From the NCBI RefSeq assembly GCF_003946675.1, contig NZ_RHOT01000013.1, positions 1 through 55,940 on the forward strand: a stretch of DNA of 55,940 nucleotides, in the 5' to 3' direction. The notes beneath the pieces are model-generated. The model did no database searches and had not been told where the DNA came from. It saw nothing but the letters and a program-made list of their open reading frames with translations. The DNA comes from Lapidilactobacillus gannanensis. Its GTDB lineage: Bacteria > Bacillota > Bacilli > Lactobacillales > Lactobacillaceae. The first letter of the stretch is position 1. Each line of letters starts with the position of its first letter. Shown here one piece after another: positions 17,874 to 27,291 of this stretch. The position numbers were made by a program, and so were the translations under genes.

Positions 17874-17973
17874 AAGGTGACGGTCTTTTGGCGTAGCCTA
17901 ACTTCAATTATTTGCTTGAGCGGTGCAACCGATCGAACAAATAATTAAGTTAGGCATAGCCATTTGTCACCTT
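17874..17973. repeat. large nested inverted repeat
   Basis: The inner arms 17896-17914 and 17938-17955 (GCCTAACTT...ATTATTTG) are complementary except for one bulged C. The outer arms AAGGTGAC (17874-17881) and GTCACCTT (17966-17973) are perfect. It forms a hairpin of about 100 bases directly before family B copy B5. No T-run follows. Confidence 0.75.
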
Positions 17974-17983
17974 GAACACGATT

Positions 17984-18100
17984 ATGTTGTGGAGTAGCCT
18001 GGTCAACTCTTGAGCATTAACCGAATTAAGGCAATAATTGCTTTAGCAATTTTGACTTAATTTGCGTTAAGCGGAAAGAGTTAGGCTACGCAACACATTT
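17984..18100. repeat. family B hairpin repeat, diverged copy B5
   Basis: Successive paired arms: GTAGCCT (17994) with AGGCTAC (18083), AACTCTT (18005) with AAGAGTT (18076), TTAAC (18017) with GTTAA (18066), AATTAAG (18024) with CTTAATT (18056), and ATTGCT (18037) with AGCAAT (18045). The conserved family B parts are GAGCATTAAC and GCGTTAAGCGGAA. The stem sequences differ from B1-B3 but remain paired. Confidence 0.7.
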
Positions 18101-18119
18101 ATGCTATTTAAGCTATAGT

Positions 18120-18245
18120 GGCCGGTGGTTTTTTAGTCGAATAGCGGCCAACGCCATTGCGGCCGCAGCGTCCCACAACCAGTAGGCCTGTAATGGCGTC
18201 AGACGCAATGCTGTTTAAAAACTTCACTAGGTTTTAGAACGTCGC
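18120..18245. repeat. family A repeat, fragment A3 (right end of module Y)
   Basis: GCGGCCGCAGCGTCCCACAA, then a GGCGTCAGACGCAATGCTG segment and AAAACTTCACTAGGTTTTAG match the right part of module Y in A5-A7. The P2, P3 and X parts are missing. Confidence 0.75.
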
Positions 18246-18283
18246 ACTTGCCAAGAGTAAAGGCAATTATTTCCTATAACATA

Positions 18284-18312
18284 TTGCAAAATAACGCTAT
18301 TTTCGGTAAAGT
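18284..18312 (+). promoter_or_regulatory. promoter of the rsmG-noc-parAB operon
   Basis: TTGCAA (18284-18289), a 17-base spacer and TAAAGT (18307-18312). The resulting leader of about 45 nt contains the inverted repeat at 18325-18346. Confidence 0.65.
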
Positions 18313-18324
18313 AAAAGGGAGTGT

Positions 18325-18346
18325 GTGAAACAAAACTATGTTTCAC
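18325..18346. promoter_or_regulatory. everted parS half-sites before rsmG
   Basis: GTGAAACA-N6-TGTTTCAC is a perfect inverted repeat. The halves are exactly those of the ParB site parS (TGTTTCAC followed by GTGAAACA) but in the reverse order. The right half runs on as TGTTTCACGGAAAGTG, which agrees with parS at 11 of 16 positions. It could be a diverged parS, an operator or a chance hairpin. Confidence 0.5.
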
Positions 18347-18364
18347 GGAAAGTGAGGCGAGTAA

Positions 18365-19099
18365 ATGTTACCAGATGAATTTCAAGCAGTTTTGGCGCAG
18401 CAACAAATCAATTTGTCAGCGACCCAGATGCAACAGTTTGCTGACTACTATCAATTTCTAGTTGCCACCAATGAACATCTTAATTTAACAGCAATTACTG
18501 CTGAAGCTGAGGTTTATTTAAAACATTTCTATGACTCATTGACCTTAGCCATGGTGTTCCCGCAGTTACAGACTGAAGCCTTGTCGCTATTGGATGTAGG
18601 TGCTGGTGCCGGTTTTCCTTCATTACCAGTTAAACTTGCTTTTCCCCAATTACAAGTTAGTATTGTTGATTCGCTGAATAAGCGTATTCGGTTTTTGCAA
18701 GACCTAGCTGCTAAACTTAATTTAGAGCAAGTGGCTTTTTACCATAGTCGGGCTGAGGATTTCGGTAGTAAACGGTCGTCACATCGGCAGAGTTATGATG
18801 TGGTAACTGCGCGTGCTGTTGCCAGTATGCCGGTTCTAGCTGAGCTGTGTTTGCCATTAGTGAAAAAGGGCGGCTACTTTATCGCGATGAAGAGCAGTAA
18901 AGGTGAGCAGGAATTAGCCGAGGCTGATTATGCGATTAAAACCTTAGGTGGTAAAGTTGAGACAGTGCAACAATTAACGTTACCAATTACTGAAGATCCA
19001 CGGACCATCATGGTGATTAAGAAAACCAAAGAAACACCGAAGACCTATCCACGGAAGCCAGGTACCATTAGTAAGGCGCCGTTGCTTGATCGTATTTAA
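18365..19099 (+). CDS. rsmG: 16S rRNA (guanine-N7) methyltransferase RsmG
   Basis: A 244-residue SAM-dependent methyltransferase that makes m7G527 (E. coli numbering) in 16S rRNA; in E. coli and Bacillus its loss gives low-level streptomycin resistance. SAM motif I is [33 protein letters not shown] follows, and [15 protein letters not shown] matches motif IV. A basic C-terminal tail ([15 protein letters not shown]) is normal for the family. ATG 18365 has GTGAGGCGAG upstream. It is the first gene of the noc-parAB cluster, in the same order as in Bacillus and lactobacilli. Confidence 0.96.
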   Translation: MLPDEFQAVLAQQQINLSATQMQQFADYYQFLVATNEHLNLTAITAEAEVYLKHFYDSLTLAMVFPQLQTEALSLLDVGAGAGFPSLPVKLAFPQLQVSIVDSLNKRIRFLQDLAAKLNLEQVAFYHSRAEDFGSKRSSHRQSYDVVTARAVASMPVLAELCLPLVKKGGYFIAMKSSKGEQELAEADYAIKTLGGKVETVQQLTLPITEDPRTIMVIKKTKETPKTYPRKPGTISKAPLLDRI

Positions 19100-19126
19100 T
19101 GTTAATTGAAGTTAGGGGAGCAAACT

Positions 19127-20077
19127 ATGCCGTTCTTTAGTCGCAAGAAAAAAACAAATTCGACCGTTGCTGCGGCGACCGTACCACCGACAGTGTCATC
19201 AGAAACTGACCCGGACCAACCGGCAAAGATTACTCGGCAAGTTCAGGAAGTTGACTTAAAACAAATCGTGCCTAATCGCCAACAGCCACGGAAACAATTC
19301 AGTAATGAATCAATCAGTGAATTAGCAGATACGATTGCCGCACATGGCTTGTTACAGCCGATTGTTCTACGGCAATATGAGCCAGATCATTATGAAATTA
19401 TTGCTGGTGAGCGTCGCTTTCGGGCAGTGCAAGCCTTAGGGTGGCGGAAGATTCCAGCAATTATTGATCAAATGGATGAGCAAGAATCTGCAGAAATGGC
19501 CGTAATCGAAAATTTACAGCGTGAAGATTTGAATCCCGTTGATGAGGCACGAGCTTATCAAAACTTATTACAAAATAGTGAGTTGACTCAAGGACAATTG
19601 GCTGATCGTGTTGGAAAAAGTCAATCCTATATTGCCAACAAATTACGCTTGCTAAAGTTGCCTGATGAGGCTTTAAACGCTTTAGTTAATGGTAAAATTT
19701 CAGCACGTCATGGTCGCGCTCTTTTGAAGCTAGATGCTACTAATCAGGCCATCGTGCTAAAACAAATTTTGACGGATAATTTGACAGTTACCCAGACTGA
19801 TGATTTAATCAAACGTTTAAGTCAGGCCACAGCCGCTCCTAAGCAAGTAGCAAAACCGACTAAGCCACAGACTAAGCAGCAACATTCAGGTCATCCGGAT
19901 TTACGCTTGGCCAAGAATACATTAAAAAAATCAATTCAGTTAATTGAAGCCAGTGGTGCACAAGTTGAGGTGCAAGATCATCTGACCAATGATGTTTATC
20001 AAATTTCAATTACAGTCCATGTTACGGAAGCGCCGACTGCAGCAAAACCCTCGTCGGCACCTAAAGAGGAGAACTAA
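19127..20077 (+). CDS. noc: Noc-like ParB-family protein (nucleoid occlusion)
   Basis: 316 residues. Its N-terminus MPFFSRKKK is basic, as in Noc, where it targets the membrane. The ParB NTPase region has NRQQPRKQF, IIAGERRFRA and ENLQREDLNPVDEA; the HTH has LTQGQLADRVGKSQSYIANKL. Noc binds NBS sites and prevents septum formation over the nucleoid. ATG 19127 is selected over the upstream TTG 19106 because GGGGAG is correctly placed for it. It directly follows rsmG, and its stop overlaps the start of parA by one base. The Noc rather than ParB assignment rests on gene order and on the second ParB at 20835. Confidence 0.88.
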   Translation: MPFFSRKKKTNSTVAAATVPPTVSSETDPDQPAKITRQVQEVDLKQIVPNRQQPRKQFSNESISELADTIAAHGLLQPIVLRQYEPDHYEIIAGERRFRAVQALGWRKIPAIIDQMDEQESAEMAVIENLQREDLNPVDEARAYQNLLQNSELTQGQLADRVGKSQSYIANKLRLLKLPDEALNALVNGKISARHGRALLKLDATNQAIVLKQILTDNLTVTQTDDLIKRLSQATAAPKQVAKPTKPQTKQQHSGHPDLRLAKNTLKKSIQLIEASGAQVEVQDHLTNDVYQISITVHVTEAPTAAKPSSAPKEEN

Positions 20078-20848
20078 ATGGTTAAAATTATTTCGATTGC
20101 TAATCAAAAAGGTGGGGTTGGCAAAACCACAACCACAATCAATCTTGGGGCCTGCTTAAACCAAGCCGGCAAACGAGTGCTAATTGTTGATATTGATCCT
20201 CAAGGTAACGCTACTAGTGGCTTGGGTATTAAGAAATCAGATGTTTCTAAAGATGTTTACGATGTGTTGATCAATGAATTGCCAGTTAAAGTGGCCACTT
20301 ATCACACTAAAAGAGTCAACTTAGATGTGGTGCCAGCAACGATTCAATTAGCTGGTGCAGAAATTGAGTTAACCTCGCAAATGGCTCGGGAGCAAAGACT
20401 TGAGGCTGGGTTGCGTGAGGTAAAAGATCAGTATGACTATATCTTGATTGATTGCCCACCATCATTAGGGCAACTTTCAATCAATGCATTCACCGCAAGT
20501 GATTCAATTATTATCCCAGTTCAAAGTGAGTACTATGCTTTGGAAGGCTTAAGTCAATTACTTAATACTGTCCGTTTGGTTCAAAAACATTTTAATGATC
20601 ATTTAGATATTGAGGGCGTCTTACTGACAATGTATGATGCTCGGACTAATCTTGGTGCTGAAGTTATTGAAGAAGTTCGTAAAACTTTCCGAGAACGGGT
20701 TTATCATACGGTCATTCCCCGAATTACGCGGCTAGCTGAGGCACCAAGTTATGGCCTGCCAATTATTGATTATGATCCTAAGTCACGAGGAGCAGAAGTC
20801 TATATTTCCTTAGCAAAGGAGGTTATGAAGGCTAATGGCGACCAATAA
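20078..20848 (+). CDS. parA: chromosome-partitioning ATPase ParA (Soj)
   Basis: A 256-residue cytoplasmic ATPase with the deviant Walker A NQKGGVGKTTTTINL at the N-terminus, IDPQGNATSGL (switch I) and LIDCPPSLGQLS (Walker B). It works with ParB-parS in origin segregation and regulates DnaA in Bacillus. The start ATG 20078 overlaps the noc stop, and its own 3' end overlaps parB by 14 bases, so the genes are translationally coupled. Confidence 0.96.
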   Translation: MVKIISIANQKGGVGKTTTTINLGACLNQAGKRVLIVDIDPQGNATSGLGIKKSDVSKDVYDVLINELPVKVATYHTKRVNLDVVPATIQLAGAEIELTSQMAREQRLEAGLREVKDQYDYILIDCPPSLGQLSINAFTASDSIIIPVQSEYYALEGLSQLLNTVRLVQKHFNDHLDIEGVLLTMYDARTNLGAEVIEEVRKTFRERVYHTVIPRITRLAEAPSYGLPIIDYDPKSRGAEVYISLAKEVMKANGDQ

Positions 20849-21707
20849 AAATTCAAAGGGCTTAGGCCGAGGTATTGATGCGATTTTCTCTGACTATGAT
20901 GCCTTAAGTACCGATAAAGAGGCCGTTGAAGAGTTACCGCTTGATGAAATCCGGCCTAATCCTTATCAACCACGCAAAACTTTTGACGAAGAAGCACTGC
21001 AAGAATTGGCTAATTCAATTAAGCAAAGTGGTGTCTTCCAGCCAATTATTTTACGTAAAAGTATTAATGGTTACGAAATCATTGCTGGTGAGCGTCGTTT
21101 TCGTGCTAGTAAAATAGCAGGCAAGCAAACAATTCCCGCGATTGTGCGGCAAATTGATGAAACCCAAATGATGGAAATTGCTGTGCTGGAGAACTTACAA
21201 CGGGAAGATTTGACGCCCTTGGAAGAAGCCGAAGCATATCAGACGTTAATTAAAAAATTAGCGCTAACTCAGGAAGAAGTTTCTGAGCGCATTGGTAAAA
21301 GTCGGCCGTATATTGCCAATTATTTGCGATTATTGACACTACCAGAACAAACAAAGAAATATTTACAAGCTGGTCAATTATCGATGGGACAAGCGCGGAC
21401 ACTATTGAGCCTGAAACATAAAGAACAAATTGATCAAGTGGCTAAGAAAGCCTTGGCCGACAATTTAACTGTGCGGCAGTTAGAACAATTAGTGCTGCAG
21501 TTAAACACTGATAAACCTAAAGCAGCTAAGCAACGGCAGCCAAAGTCACCGTTTATTGTGGCCACAGAAAATGCTTTAGTTGATCAGTTAGGTACCAAAG
21601 TCAAAATTGATAGCAATAAAAAAGGTGCTGGAAAAATCGAAATCAATTATGCTTCAACAGATGATTTGAATCGAATTCTAGAAATGATGCATCTGCATTT
21701 GGATTAG
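20835..21707 (+). CDS. parB: chromosome-partitioning protein ParB (Spo0J)
   Basis: 290 residues. GLGRGIDAIF at the N-terminus is the ParA-interacting peptide typical of Spo0J. NPYQPRKTF, IIAGERRFRA (CTP-binding box) and ENLQREDLTPLEEAEAY follow, then the HTH LTQEEVSERIGKSRPYIANYL that reads parS, and a C-terminal dimer domain. The ribosome-binding site AAAGGAGG lies inside the end of parA. No canonical parS was found by eye in the window; the nearest candidate is at 18325-18350. Confidence 0.96.
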   Translation: MATNKNSKGLGRGIDAIFSDYDALSTDKEAVEELPLDEIRPNPYQPRKTFDEEALQELANSIKQSGVFQPIILRKSINGYEIIAGERRFRASKIAGKQTIPAIVRQIDETQMMEIAVLENLQREDLTPLEEAEAYQTLIKKLALTQEEVSERIGKSRPYIANYLRLLTLPEQTKKYLQAGQLSMGQARTLLSLKHKEQIDQVAKKALADNLTVRQLEQLVLQLNTDKPKAAKQRQPKSPFIVATENALVDQLGTKVKIDSNKKGAGKIEINYASTDDLNRILEMMHLHLD

Positions 21708-21721
21708 AATGAGGTGATTGA

Positions 21722-21967
21722 ATGTTTGCTTTAGGTGATATTGTACAAATGAAAAAACCTCATGCTTGTGGGGCTAATCGTTGGGAAATTATTCGCTTAG
21801 GTGCAGACATCAAGATTCGCTGCTTAGGCTGTGGGCATATTGTTATGCTACCGCGGCGTGACTTCACTAAAAAACTGAAAAAAGTTTTGCAGCTGGCAGC
21901 GGAAGTTGATGCAAGTCAAGAATCAGAATATTTACCCTTAACAGAAATTAAGCGCCCAAATAACTAA
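21722..21967 (+). CDS. DUF951 family protein
   Basis: An 81-residue conserved Firmicutes protein. It contains KKPHACGANRWEIIRLGAD and IKIRCLGCGHIVMLPR, which form a small zinc-ribbon-like or OB-like domain with Cys residues at about 18, 38 and 41. Function unknown. It stands 14 bases after parB, with GAGGTGA before ATG 21722, in the usual lactobacillar order parB-DUF951-ychF. It is probably part of the same operon. Confidence 0.92.
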   Translation: MFALGDIVQMKKPHACGANRWEIIRLGADIKIRCLGCGHIVMLPRRDFTKKLKKVLQLAAEVDASQESEYLPLTEIKRPNN

Positions 21968-21982
21968 CAAAGGAAGTTTATC

Positions 21983-23083
21983 ATGTCATTAACAGCTGGT
22001 ATTGTTGGATTACCTAACGTTGGGAAGTCAACTCTTTTCAACGCGATTACTAAAGCAGGAGCCGAAATGGCAAATTATCCATTTGCCACGATTGATCCCA
22101 ACGTAGGGATGGTTGAAGTTCCTGACAAACGTTTAGCACGAATTGACGAATTGATTCCCGCTAAGAAAATTATTCATACAACTTTTGAATTTACAGATAT
22201 CGCCGGTATTGTTAAAGGCGCAAGTAAGGGCGAAGGTTTAGGAAATAAATTCTTGGAGAATATTCGCCAAGTGGATGCCATTATTCATGTGGTGCGTGCT
22301 TTCGCTGATGACGAAATCACTAGTGTGACTGGAACGGTCGATCCGCTAGATGACATTGAAACGATTAATTTGGAATTGGTTCTGGCTGACTTAGACAGTA
22401 TCAACAAGCGTTATGAACGTGTGAAGAAAGTTGCCCGAACCCGTGATAAAGAAGCAGTTGCTGAGTTAGAAGTACTTGATAAGATCAAGCCAGCACTTGA
22501 AGACGGTCAGCCAGTACGGTCGTTAGAATTTGATGAAGACCAAGCTAAAATTGTTAAGGGACTTTTCTTATTAACAGCCAAACCAGTTTTATATGTTGCT
22601 AATATTGCGGAAGAATCAATGGCTGATCCAGATAGTGATCAATATTATCAAGTTGTTCGCGACTACGCTCAAAAAGAAGGCGCACAAGCATTAGGCATTT
22701 CGGCCAAAACTGAAGAAGAGATTGCCGAGTTAGATGATGACGACAAAAAAGATTTCTTGGCTGCTGAAGGCGTTAGTGAATCCGGATTGGATCGTTTAAT
22801 CCAGGCATCATATTCACTCTTAGGCTTGGCGACATTCTTCACCGCTGGTGGCAAGGAAACTCGAGCTTGGACATTCAAACGCGGGATGAAGGCGCCACAA
22901 GTTGCCGGCATCATTCATTCCGACTTCGAACGAGGCTTTATCCGTGCCGAAACAGTCTCTTTTGCTGATTTGGATCATTACGGCAGCATGCAGGCAGTTC
23001 GCGAAGCTGGTCGTTTACGTTCTGAAGGTAAGGAATATGTGGTTCAAGATGGTGACATTATTGAATTCCGATTCAATGTCTAA
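21983..23083 (+). CDS. ychF: redox-regulated ATPase YchF (Obg family)
   Basis: 366 residues with the P-loop [15 protein letters not shown], switch region [28 protein letters not shown] (G3) and ending in a TGS domain ([13 protein letters not shown]). YchF/OLA1 hydrolyses ATP rather than GTP and is linked to ribosome binding and oxidative stress responses. The [14 protein letters not shown] region before the TGS domain is normal. ATG 21983 follows AAAGGAAG. It is co-directional with parB and DUF951. Confidence 0.97.
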   Translation: MSLTAGIVGLPNVGKSTLFNAITKAGAEMANYPFATIDPNVGMVEVPDKRLARIDELIPAKKIIHTTFEFTDIAGIVKGASKGEGLGNKFLENIRQVDAIIHVVRAFADDEITSVTGTVDPLDDIETINLELVLADLDSINKRYERVKKVARTRDKEAVAELEVLDKIKPALEDGQPVRSLEFDEDQAKIVKGLFLLTAKPVLYVANIAEESMADPDSDQYYQVVRDYAQKEGAQALGISAKTEEEIAELDDDDKKDFLAAEGVSESGLDRLIQASYSLLGLATFFTAGGKETRAWTFKRGMKAPQVAGIIHSDFERGFIRAETVSFADLDHYGSMQAVREAGRLRSEGKEYVVQDGDIIEFRFNV

Positions 23084-23116
23084 TCTCAGAAAAATTTAAC
23101 AGGGAGCGATTTTTTA

Positions 23117-24025
23117 GTGGAATCTAACGAAGAAAAACAACAAAAAACAACAGCTGCAACTGACGAGTCAGCGGTAACTGATGAACAGCCAACTTCTGAA
23201 TCCGAATCAAAGACGGCTGATGCAGCGTCAACTGAAGCAACGGCCGTTTCTAACGCAGAACGTAATAAGAAGGCCAGTGCCCAACAGGCAAAAAGTCGTG
23301 CTCGGCAAGTTACCTTCAAAGAGATAGCAACGATGTCGACTGAAGAGCTACGTGCTGAACTGACTAATAAAAACGTTGATTACGTTTTTAAAATGCATAA
23401 ATTATTAGTCGAGGCTGGGTATACCCCAGAAGATGCTGATGCAAAAATTAATGGCTTTTTACCAGAAATCATTAAAGCACAACGCACTGGGAAGCCAGCC
23501 AATCAATTGTACGGTGCACCAACAGTTAAAGTAGAAAACATTATCCATGCTCCAGCTAAACCAATTACTTTAAAATATTGGATGCGTTCAGTTGACTGGT
23601 CCCTGCTGTACTTAGTAATTTTGGCGGCTGTCTTTGGCGTCATGGGGCTATTCATGAAGAAACAAACCAATTCTGCGGCTAATTCAGGATTAGGTACTTT
23701 GATTGTGATGTCAATTGCTTTTGGTTTCTTATTGACGTGGTTTACTGATAATATGGATGCTCGTCGTAACAAGAATAAAACCGCAGCTGATGATCAAGCT
23801 GCAGAAGCTGACGATAAAAAGAAGAAGCAACCACTTTGGCGGGTAATTTTACTCTCAGTAGTTGGTGTGTTTGCGGTCATGGTCTTGATTAGCTTTATGA
23901 CCGTTGTTACCCCAGCATTGAATCCAATTTTACCAGCTTATGGTTACTTCATATTAGCAGTTTTAGCTTATGGTGGCCGTTACTTATTCCGACGTCACTA
24001 TCACATCAAAGGTCGTTTGATGTAA
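23117..24025 (+). CDS. DUF1129 membrane protein
   Basis: 302 residues starting at GTG 23117 (GGGAG twelve bases upstream). The first 75 residues are acidic and Ser/Thr/Ala-rich, a probable disordered cytoplasmic tail. A conserved helical segment follows (EELRAELTNKNVDYVFKMHK...AGYTPEDAD). Four or so membrane helices come next, interrupted by a charged loop NKNKTAADDQAAEADDKKKK. DUF1129 is a conserved lactobacillar gene after ychF; its role is unknown. There is no terminator immediately behind it; family B copy B2 follows. Confidence 0.88.
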   Translation: MESNEEKQQKTTAATDESAVTDEQPTSESESKTADAASTEATAVSNAERNKKASAQQAKSRARQVTFKEIATMSTEELRAELTNKNVDYVFKMHKLLVEAGYTPEDADAKINGFLPEIIKAQRTGKPANQLYGAPTVKVENIIHAPAKPITLKYWMRSVDWSLLYLVILAAVFGVMGLFMKKQTNSAANSGLGTLIVMSIAFGFLLTWFTDNMDARRNKNKTAADDQAAEADDKKKKQPLWRVILLSVVGVFAVMVLISFMTVVTPALNPILPAYGYFILAVLAYGGRYLFRRHYHIKGRLM

Positions 24026-24059
24026 ACTTAGTAACTAATTGACAATAATAAATTTAAAA

Positions 24060-24240
24060 ATACGAACGTGACAAACGGCGATCAGCCGGTGAGTATTAAC
24101 GTAAAATAACGAGCAATTCGCTAGCGAATTGCTCGTTATTTTTGCGTTAAGCAGAACCGATTACCTTCTGCAAACACGTTTCAGCGATCAAAGTTCAGTT
24201 TTATTTTATCCCAATAGCTGATGTCCCAGACGCTCGTGTT
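24060..24240. repeat. family B hairpin repeat, copy B2
   Basis: A perfect 16-bp central stem (24105-24120 with 24125-24140, CTAG loop). It is extended by TTAACG/CGTTAA and by CCGGT/ACCG-type outer pairing, with the purine-rich internal loop GAGTA against GCAGAA. It aligns with B3 and with the complement of B1. It lies just after the DUF1129 gene and may act as its transcript end. Confidence 0.85.
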
Positions 24241-24261
24241 TTTGCGTTGAAATGAAACAAG

Positions 24262-24435
24262 TCAGTGCTCATCATGATGCCGCTGCTGTTCCAACTCAAA
24301 AATCTGTTTGCTTAAATGATCGATTTTCCAAAGTAGGTAAATCACAGCGATAACTAATAAAACAATCACAACTAAAAGTAGAACTGACCAGAAAAGCATG
24401 CCACCCCAACTGTAATACCCCATCATGTGCATCAT
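24262..24435 (-). CDS. small membrane protein, 57 residues
   Basis: ATG 24435 follows AAGGAG eleven bases upstream. The protein begins MMHMMGYYSWGGM, has one strong helix (LFWSVLLLVVIVLLVIAVIY) and ends in a charged segment KIDHLSKQIFELEQQRHHDEH. The Met/Gly/Trp-rich start recalls small SHOCT-type membrane proteins, but the SHOCT motif itself is missing. It may be a small regulatory or metal-stress peptide; this is inference. It stands alone in the gap between DUF1129 and guaB. Confidence 0.6.
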   Translation of the reverse strand: MMHMMGYYSWGGMLFWSVLLLVVIVLLVIAVIYLLWKIDHLSKQIFELEQQRHHDEH

Positions 24436-24539
24436 TGTAAAACAGCTCCTTCCTCTACTTGACTAGATTAGCTAGTCATTGCGACTATTTAAGATGAGCA
24501 CATCTTACGCTAAAAGAAACGATAGTCCCAAAAATATGC

Positions 24540-25240
24540 CTAGTGCTGATTGTGCAACGGTTCTTAGACTGGTGCCAAGTCTTTCCCAATTTAAGAAGGT
24601 GGTTGCTGGGCGATTTTTTGGGCGTGGAACGGCGTGGGCATTGATTTAAGCTTTTTCTACGAAAAATCTTAAATACAAGCCTTATTCTAAACGGTAAACC
24701 GTTAAGAATAATTTCACTGCTTCTCGCAAAATCGCTCGTACGCAAAGAAAGCCCCTTACCTGACGCCAATCGCCCAGCAACCACCAGATGAAACTAACAG
24801 AATTGAGCACCACTGTAAGAAAATCAGATTGCAGTGAACTACAAAGCTTGTGTGACAATCTTTCGAGATAAAATCGAAAGGTATCACACAGGCTATTTTG
24901 GTCTAACTATTCAACTATTATTGCTGAATGAACTAAGTTGGTCAATCTTACTAGAACTGCCTTAAACACTCACAACAGTGAAGATCACTAACTTAACTCC
25001 AGACGAAATGGAGAGACCGGGTTGTCAGCCAATGGTTTTTATTTGCGCCCGAGCTTGCGAGTAGCAGCCAAATTTGTCTTACTGCTTTAGCAGTTAGGCA
25101 AAGGGTTGTATTTGAGATTGTTGCGTAGCAATAAGCTCAAATCAATCCCGGCCGCGTTCCACAACCCGCAGCCCGGAATGCAGTCAGAACCAATTCCATT
25201 TTAAAAACTTTCATTAGGTTTTTGTGTTTTTGAACTTGGG
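24540..25240. repeat. family A composite repeat, copy A4 (X-T-Y, complete)
   Basis: The X module has perfect 18-bp arms 24598-24615 and 24768-24785, with P2 at 24644-24674 (ATTTAAG/CTTAAAT) and P3 at 24682-24711 (TTATTCT, ACGGT/ACCGT, AGAATAA). The central hairpin T is at 24845-24895 (TGTGTGA/TCACACA, ends ATTTT). The Y module has P1 arms CGGGTTGT (25018-25025) and ACAACCCG (25161-25168), P3 at 25074-25101 (TTGTC, CTGCT/AGCAG, GGCAA) and P2 at 25110-25142. It accounts for most of the 1-kb gap before guaB; there is no gene in it. Confidence 0.88.
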
Positions 25241-25244
25241 TCTG

Positions 25245-25330
25245 TAGTTAACCAAAATCAACGCCGGCACCGTTCTACAACAAGCAGCCGCAATACAGTC
25301 AGACCCAATTCTGCCTTAGCTTCTAGCGCC
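25245..25330. repeat. family A repeat fragment next to A4
   Basis: A second, decayed right end of module Y (AACGCCGGCACCGTTCTACA, then a CAGTCAGACCCAATTCTGCC segment) directly follows A4. This suggests tandem insertion or partial duplication. Confidence 0.65.
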
Positions 25331-25392
25331 GCTAAACTTTGTTTTTTAATCGGTTAAGACCGACATTTTAAACTTATTATTCATAAGGCCAT

Positions 25393-25421
25393 TGACCTGA
25401 CTTGCTGACTATGCTAACTTA
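25393..25421 (+). promoter_or_regulatory. guaB promoter
   Basis: TTGACC (25393-25398), a 17-base spacer ending in TGC, and TAACTT (25416-25421), an extended -10. The leader is only about 25 nt, so no purine riboswitch is present. Confidence 0.7.
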
Positions 25422-25435
25422 AAAGATAAAAATAA

Positions 25436-26938
<1,503 letters not shown>

Positions 26939-27027
26939 TAGTAGTTACAGAATAAGTGCTGATTCAAATGAATAAATGTTTAGCAACTAGACAACTTATT
27001 GTCGTTGTCGAAGTAATCTATTAAGAC

Positions 27028-27070
27028 TAAAACTATCTGCTGGTTTATGATGCCAGTGGATAGTTTTTTT
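27028..27070 (+). terminator. rho-independent terminator of guaB
   Basis: AAAACTATC-TGCTGG pairs with CCAGT-GGATAGTTTT around TTTATGATG, followed by T7. The remaining bases up to 27240 hold nothing I recognise except the mntH promoter region. Confidence 0.9.
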
Positions 27071-27291
27071 ATGGGAAAATAATGCGATTAATGATCGCGG
27101 CAAAAATAACTAATTAAATCAACAGTTTTGAACAACTAATTAGGCTAATCTTGCTAGATTTCATCCAAAAATCAGTAAATGATATTTTTCTGAAAATGTC
27201 AGGTTTGGCCGTCCTAAATTTTATCCTCACATTATTTAAAAGTAGTGTACAATATAGGACAGGAGTTAATGAAAAGAAGGGATTGGAGAGC

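Noticed and set aside
24485..24784. 99-codon minus-strand ORF
   Set aside because: Lies wholly in repeat A4; similar short ORFs appear in other family A copies only because of the repeated sequence.
27151..27291. N-terminal extension of MntH from ATG 27151
   Set aside because: Would translate through the promoter; ATG 27292 has the ribosome-binding site and gives the normal MntH N-terminus.
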